From assembly GCA_001767575.1 (NCBI GenBank), contig MELI01000088.1:9249-17786 (forward strand): a stretch of DNA of 8,538 bases, given 5' to 3'. Origin of the DNA: Candidatus Aquicultor primus (GTDB lineage: Bacteria; Actinomycetota; Aquicultoria; Aquicultorales; Aquicultoraceae). The position numbers and the translations under genes are program-made. Each line of letters opens with the position of its first letter. Position 1 is the first letter of the stretch. The notes beneath the pieces were generated by a model, which searched no databases, had not been told where the DNA came from, and saw only the letters and a list, made by a program, of their open reading frames with translations. Positions 6,815 through 8,538 of this stretch are shown here, piece by piece.

Positions 6815-8538
6815 GTCTGAAGAGGAAATACTTGACCGTATTTCTGATTCTCGCGGCCTTTGCGCTCATTGGCCTACCATCGCAAGCTGCTATCGCAGAA
6901 GACAAGCCAAAAGTCGTTTTTGTTCTTATCGACAACATCACTTGGGATGATATCGCCAAGGCGAACGACCCGTTTATCAACGACTTGGTTCAAAATAATC
7001 CTACCGCTTTATTGAACAACCGGACTTACGGCAGGCCTTCACGACCACGCGCGGCGCTTACAGTCGGGTCGGGTGTGCGGGCGAATGCGCTTCCCCGCAG
7101 CGTCAACGGTTATAACGCGACCGAGGCGTTCGACGGTGTCAAGGCGAGCGACGTGCTATTTGTAAGGACCGGCAAGAGGGCGAGGCCCGGTAATATTGTC
7201 GAACTCGGCTTGCCGGCAATCATCGCCGATAATTCCTATATTAATCAGGAGATAGTACCGGGGGCGCTGGGACAGCTTCTAAACGATAACGGTTTCAAGA
7301 CAGCGGTTTTGGGCAATTCGGATACCTCATTCGATTCCGACCGGGAGTCGGACAACCGGGAAATCGTCGCCCTGGCGATGAACTCATCCGGAATCGTCGA
7401 TTATGGAGATGTAAGTAAGGCTGTTTTGGCTCAAGACTCCAAAGTGCCCTATGGCATCAGAGCGAATGATTCGGTTTATCTGAAGCGACTTCAAGAATTA
7501 TTGCGTGTCGCCGATTTTATAGTGATTGACTACGGCGATACGACGAGAGCCGATTTGTACTCCACCTATGTTCTGGAAGCGCGCGCCGAGAGGTTAAGGA
7601 TAGCCTCGTTGAAACGTGCCGGTGCGTTCTTGGAGCAAGCGATGAAGGTCGCCGGCGATGATACGGTTTTTATTGTCGCGAGCCTATCACCGCCGGGTGC
7701 CGGCGCGGCGCCCATCTCCAGCGGCGAGGAGCAGCTCACGACTGTGATCATCAGCGGCCCGGGTTTTAAACCGGGCAGCCTGACCTCCGCCGCAACCAGG
7801 CGTGCGGGAATTGTAAATAACACCGATATCACCATGACGATATTGGACACATTCGGCGTCACGCCGCATTACACCATGGTCGGTAGCAAGGCGACAGTCA
7901 GTTCCGAGAAGGTCTCTATCGAGCGGATGAATGCGTTTAACGCGAGCGCGGTCGGTATAAAATCGGCACGGCGGATAGCGGTATTGACCTTTATATATCT
8001 TCAAATAGCGCTGTATGTCGTCGCCGCGCTGCTCCTGCTTTACGTCCGCAAGGCAAACAAACGCTATATTGGTTTTATGAAGACGCTGATTCTGACGTCG
8101 ATGGGGTTCCCGCTCTTTACTTTCTTCGCATCGAAGGTGCAAGTTCTTGCGGTCAACGGTGTTTTATTGACTATCGCTGCGCTTGCCGTATCGTTATCAT
8201 TGGCCGTGGTGCTGGCCGCACTCAAAGTAAACAAACTCTTTCCGCTAGCCGTTATCGGTTGCGCGACCATGTTTACGATACTGGCGGATGTCGTTCTCGG
8301 TGCTAACCTTCAGTTAAACACGATATTCGGCTACGACCCGATACGCGGGAGCCGGTTCTTCGGCATCGGGAACGAGGCCTTTTCAATTCTGCTCGCCAGC
8401 GCTCTTTTGACCGTCGGGCTAATGCTTGAGAGATGGAAGCGCGGAGTTGCTCTGGGGGCGGGGGCGGTAGTGGCGCTCACAGTTCTTATCATCGACGGAT
8501 TTCCGGCGTTCGGCGCGGACGTCGGCGGCATAATAGCG
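6811..8538 (+). CDS. Membrane protein with alkaline-phosphatase-like extracytoplasmic domain (3' end outside window)
   Basis: The frame is open for 576 codons from the ATG at 6811 to the window edge. A signal sequence or anchor spans about 8-29. The region at about 31-360 looks like an alkaline-phosphatase-superfamily fold: KVVFVLIDNITWDD (Asp41 at the first metal-ligand position), YGRPSRPRAALTVGSG (Ser77 or Thr84 near the nucleophile position), FIVIDYGDTTRADL, LTTVIISGPGF, and NNTDITMTILDTFG near the end. The Asp-His pair that normally follows the TVFIVAS strand is replaced by SLSPP (291-295), so catalysis is doubtful. At least six membrane helices follow, at about 388-411, 421-441, 445-470, 475-497, 518-539 and 544-563. 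The loop FGYDPIRGSRFFGIGNE (506-522) and GADVGG (568-573) look like conserved motifs. The order anchor, AlkP domain, multi-helix tail recalls phosphoethanolamine-transferase-like proteins, but the function is unknown. It overlaps the GT4 gene by 4 bases. Confidence 0.82.
   Translation, partial: MSLKRKYLTVFLILAAFALIGLPSQAAIAEDKPKVVFVLIDNITWDDIAKANDPFINDLVQNNPTALLNNRTYGRPSRPRAALTVGSGVRANALPRSVNGYNATEAFDGVKASDVLFVRTGKRARPGNIVELGLPAIIADNSYINQEIVPGALGQLLNDNGFKTAVLGNSDTSFDSDRESDNREIVALAMNSSGIVDYGDVSKAVLAQDSKVPYGIRANDSVYLKRLQELLRVADFIVIDYGDTTRADLYSTYVLEARAERLRIASLKRAGAFLEQAMKVAGDDTVFIVASLSPPGAGAAPISSGEEQLTTVIISGPGFKPGSLTSAATRRAGIVNNTDITMTILDTFGVTPHYTMVGSKATVSSEKVSIERMNAFNASAVGIKSARRIAVLTFIYLQIALYVVAALLLLYVRKANKRYIGFMKTLILTSMGFPLFTFFASKVQVLAVNGVLLTIAALAVSLSLAVVLAALKVNKLFPLAVIGCATMFTILADVVLGANLQLNTIFGYDPIRGSRFFGIGNEAFSILLASALLTVGLMLERWKRGVALGAGAVVALTVLIIDGFPAFGADVGGIIA

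Noticed and set aside
7687..8142. 151-codon - strand frame within the AlkP-like gene
   Set aside because: The + strand frame is continuous with signal peptide, domain and helices; the antisense product has no family resemblance.

Overview
The window carries one strand of tightly packed bacterial genes, all on the + strand, with intergenic gaps from an overlap up to about 104 bases. The backbone nadK (3' end) - recN - LytM-like membrane gene - steA - steB(mctB-like) is the gene order I know from Actinomycetota; in Mycobacterium tuberculosis the equivalent run is ppnK-recN-Rv1697-Rv1698. The steA product is especially diagnostic, with near-signature stretches such as HAYAGGRAPGL and VGTHANLVEFLDKGRQGM. 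Base composition looks only moderately GC-rich, roughly half by eye and well below Streptomyces or mycobacteria. The downstream content also differs from theirs: no pyrG follows steB. This suggests a deep-branching or anaerobic actinobacterial lineage, but that is inference and the species is not recognisable from the window.

Layout. Bases 1-89 are the last codons of a probable NAD kinase. Bases 99-1841 are the complete DNA-repair ATPase gene recN. Bases 1825-2688 encode a single-pass membrane protein with an extracytoplasmic M23/LytM fold that has lost one metal ligand. Bases 2740-4020 are steA and 4030-4902 are steB, a pair tied to cell separation in corynebacteria. A 104-base spacer follows. 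The second part holds a family-2 glycosyltransferase (5007-5681), a family-4 glycosyltransferase (5702-6814) and the first 576 codons of a large membrane protein (6811 to window end). That last protein has an alkaline-phosphatase-like extracytoplasmic domain followed by at least six membrane helices, and it runs off the window.

Working together. nadK and recN are housekeeping neighbours. The LytM-like protein, SteA and SteB form a plausible envelope/division group: an inactive LytM domain next to SteAB suggests control of a peptidoglycan hydrolase rather than hydrolysis itself. The GT2-GT4-AlkP-like group looks like a small envelope glycoconjugate module. The last two genes are translationally coupled (ATGA overlap), and the substrate is unknown. 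No tRNA, rRNA, CRISPR array, insertion sequence, riboswitch, convincing promoter or terminator is visible. No non-coding stretch exceeds about 104 bases. The operon promoter is presumably upstream of the window.
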